From Strigamia acuminata (Eukaryota; Arthropoda; Chilopoda; Geophilomorpha; Linotaeniidae), in assembly GCA_949358305.1 (NCBI GenBank), contig CASHSZ010000003.1, positions 64,001 to 106,532 on the forward strand: a stretch of 42,532 nucleotides of DNA, given 5' to 3'. Under the pieces are notes generated by a model, which did no database searches, was not told where the DNA came from, and saw only the letters and a program-made list of their open reading frames with translations. Positions 40,041-42,532 of this stretch are shown piece by piece. Positions within the stretch are counted from its first letter, which is position 1. Every line of letters starts with the position of its first letter. The translations under genes were made by a program, and so were the position numbers.

Positions 40041-41130
40041 AAAGACGCACAAAGACTACAGGATAAAAAATGATACGTAGAGAGAAGAAAATAGAAATTG
40101 ATTCCCCGATTCGTGAAATTAATTTCACATCGTGTACTCCAACCATTAATTGCATTGTCGTATTAGGTGTTGTGTGAAACGAAGATCGTAAACGTTTCGA
40201 TCGGTTTACGATTTAAATTTCATCTCTCGGTGCGCGTCGCATCGTCGTAAATGACGCGAATTCATATCACCGCGTTCGCCAGATTCACGAGCACTTCCAA
40301 ACCGTTCGTTTCGGACCTTCGCGGGAATCCGGAGGGTTTCGGTGTCTGGTCTCATGTCACAGACTCGCTGCGTTGCGCAGTCACCGGCCAACCAAATGTG
40401 TCGGTTAGACGCGTCGCAATGAATAGGGGCAGACATGGATGTGTGTTAAAAAATAAACAATAGTTGGCTGCTGCGGATAACCTCGACCACTCGTCTCAAT
40501 CGTTCGCTCAACCGACAGGGGCGCACCACTGCAGATTTAAATTTTCAGATTTCAATGGGAGACCTTGTCTCACACAAGGTACGGAATCTCCTTTGTGCCA
40601 TCCTCGATTCAATCGTTAAAGACAGCATGCTCCTCGACCAGGACTGACTAATAGAATCAACTGACATTTTACCCACCGCGTTTGATCGCGCGCGTGCTTT
40701 TCTTCTCCCTGCCCATCCGTCCGCTTGTTTATTCTATCGTTTGGGCGATGTTGCGGAACAAAACGTCTACCTTTTTTATCGCCTTTACACGACCTTTCTT
40801 TATTACCCTCCTTCTTGGAATGTGCGTGGCCCCTAGCAATTACGTAACCAAACAGGGTGCTCACGTTGTTCTCTCTTTTGGTCTAGATAATCCCATTTTC
40901 TCCACCGCCACTCAAACACGCCCACATAAAAAATCCAAAGATTTGTTTATTTTATTTTATTTTTCTATTTAACAAAACAGACAAACAAAACAAATCGAAA
41001 ATTAGAGAGAAAATCTGAATAAAAATTGAATAAAGATTGAAACAAAAATTGAATAAAAATCGAATGAAAATTGTAATAGAAATTGAATAAAAAAAATTGG
41101 AGTAAAAATTGGAATGAAAATAGAAAAAAA
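40041..41130. other. Region without clear gene
   Basis: A perfect 16-bp palindrome GTGAAATTAATTTCAC lies at 40113-40128. A 70-codon plus frame (40251-40463) ends in AATAAA but has no recognised domain. The part from 40970 is A-rich with short repeats of AAAATTGAATAA. Confidence 0.4.
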
Positions 41131-41560
41131 ATTGACAAATCCAACGACGCATTCGATTGCGGTGGCCACCGAGGTGGCCGCCGCCACTGCACGCAAAGCT
41201 TCTCGGATGGTTTCGGGGCTCCTCCATCTCCATCTCCCTGCACGCCACCGTGGTCGATTCCGCCACCATGGTCGATTCCGCCACCATACCGACCGCCAAG
41301 GCAATCGTCCAAAAACGAGTTTAGGTCCTCCAACATAAACGCGAAGCGGATGGCCGCGACAATCCGTCCGACCAAATCCGCGCGCGATGCCACTGCCTCT
41401 ACACCGGCGGTCTCGGCGCAAGACAGTTGGTAGAAGAAGAGCGAAATAAAAAATTAACATTTGAATTAATAATTGGTCAAGACGCTGGGCCAGTCACTTC
41501 GGTCGCGCGCGTAGTAACAACGCGCCGGGTACACGCGTCTAGCCGAGGTCTTCTGTTTAC
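41130..41560 (-). CDS. Possible minus-strand coding region
   Basis: On the minus strand, two overlapping frames look protein-like: one Ala/Val-rich (IREALRAVAAATSVATAIE, 41200-41140) and one with AETAGVEAVASRADLVGR followed by two copies of GGGIDH (about 41425-41240). A short frame from ATG 41562 encodes a Lys/Arg-rich N-terminus of 32 residues. The Ala-rich part recalls the minus-strand gene at 16544-17172. I could not find a splice model that joins these pieces in one frame, so exon limits are unknown. Confidence 0.25.
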
Positions 41561-41562
41561 CC

Positions 41563-42280
41563 ATTTGGAAAGAAAGAGAAAATGAATAAACGTAATTTAA
41601 TGAGAAGCAAATACTTGTAGATGCAAATAAAACGTAGGGGAGAGGGGGGGGGGAAGAAAAACCCAAACCAAACAAAACCAAACAGAGTTTGAAACTGCAC
41701 GGATAGTTTTAGAGCGGCGTGATTAAGTCTGTCTCGACGTGCCAAAAATGCCAAAACAATGACAAAGTATGTGTTAAATGAATGCCGCTTCTTTCTTTCT
41801 TTGTTTGTTTCTTCATTCGTCTGTTTGTTGTGTGAAAATAAAACAAATTGGTCGATTACACACGTCAAGTTTGGTCCAGAAAACCCACACAACGCAATGA
41901 AGACCACCTCGCATGCTTGTTAAAAATTAAAAAGTGATGGCGATGCACGGGGTCTCCCGCCCGTGCGCGTGTGCACATGCTAATGTAATGTACGCACGCG
42001 CACGGGCGGGCGGTCGAGTGAATGCGTGAATCGTCTCTCCACTCGCTCGTTTGTTTGAAAATAGACACTCGCACTACTTACAGTACCAAAATCCCTCCCC
42101 CCACCTATTCACGTTGTCGCAGTTACGTCAAGGTATCACGACGCGCAACAAAAAAGGAAGAAAGATTTTTATCTATTGCGCCACACTCCATTTCGTGAAA
42201 CACGCGTGTGTATCGATACGTTCGAGCGTTTTATCTGCAAGGTGAGAAAATAGTCGGTTTCCCCGACCACCATATTTTAA
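41563..42280. other. Region without clear gene
   Basis: AT-rich DNA with a G run at 41640-41652 and CG-rich ACGCGCACGG words near 41960-42010 that form a loose inverted repeat. No convincing gene. Confidence 0.4.
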
Positions 42281-42286
42281 TTTAGC

Positions 42287-42310
42287 CGACTGACTGACTG
42301 ACTGACTGAC

Positions 42311-42346
<36 letters not shown>
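42287..42346. repeat. GACT and GATA microsatellites
   Basis: About five GACT units pass into about nine GATA units; an ATA-rich repeat also starts at 42497 towards the right edge. Confidence 0.9.
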
Positions 42347-42532
42347 GGATAGACAGGGAAACAAACAAACGACTAAACAGGCGGTCGGGGATAAACGAGT
42401 GAAAACACGATGCGAGCACGGGCGGGTAAACCCCGTATTGTAACACAATAACCGCCATTGTTTACCGATTTGTTCGCTCATTTATTCACTTGACAATAAC
42501 AATAATAATAATAATAGTAATACCGGTAAAAG

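Noticed and set aside
40251-40463. 70-codon plus-strand frame as a gene
   Set aside because: No domain, no splice signals and ordinary length for chance in GC-balanced DNA.

Overview
The window is animal (invertebrate) nuclear DNA. The evidence is short GT-AG introns with T-rich or TTTA-repeat acceptor tracts, LTR retrotransposons of both the Ty3/Gypsy and Copia types, an intron-containing piggyBac-type transposase, a tRNA-derived SINE-like element, foldback DNA and many microsatellites. I saw no rRNA, CRISPR or bacterial operon structure. The species cannot be named from the sequence; an arthropod or similar invertebrate would fit.

Layout. (1) 1-3386: a partial Glu-rich exon, then a plus-strand multi-exon C2H2 zinc-finger-like gene (about 524-2564) carrying an in-frame stop and a frame conflict. 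(2) 3387-16067: a complete 12.7 kb Ty3/Gypsy element. Its two 1000-bp LTRs look identical, with a 4-bp AATT target duplication, a tRNA-Phe primer site, gag, pol in the -1 frame behind a GGGAAAC slippery site, four AT-hook-like motifs inside pol, a small hydrophobic ORF, and an extra 624-aa ORF with a DnaJ-like CxxCxGxG cysteine pair behind what looks like its own untranslated exon and intron. (3) 16068-21830: three small host-type genes (Ala-rich, minus; coiled-coil/NLS, plus; coiled-coil with an in-frame TAA, plus) and a SINE-like element. (4) 21828-23135: the C-terminal four exons of a piggyBac-type transposase, minus strand, cut off by a Copia element. (5) About 23140-33200: Copia element A, plus strand, split inside gag by Copia element B, minus strand. 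B has two 560-bp LTRs and an AATAC target duplication but is internally deleted. A has no visible 3' LTR or RNase H. (6) 33540-37270: self-complementary DNA. A 56-bp hairpin repeat occurs 12 times in one orientation and 11 times in the other, around a 612-bp direct duplication whose units are themselves long hairpins; next to it is a separate 1.2 kb imperfect inverted repeat. (7) 37539-38977: a clean five-exon gene for a basic/acidic coiled-coil protein, all introns in phase 0. (8) 38978-42532: mainly AT-rich DNA, microsatellites, a three-copy 76-bp tandem repeat and weak coding candidates.

The host-type genes on the plus strand (2 exons at 18.5 kb, 4 at 20.3 kb, 5 at 37.5 kb, and the damaged one at 0.5 kb) share a design: charged or proline-rich low-complexity exons, nuclear-localisation-like basic clusters and nearly all phase-0 introns. 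They may be a local family; their function is unknown. The mobile elements give a relative history: piggyBac gene, then Copia A into it, then Copia B into A. The Gypsy insertion is independent and looks very recent.
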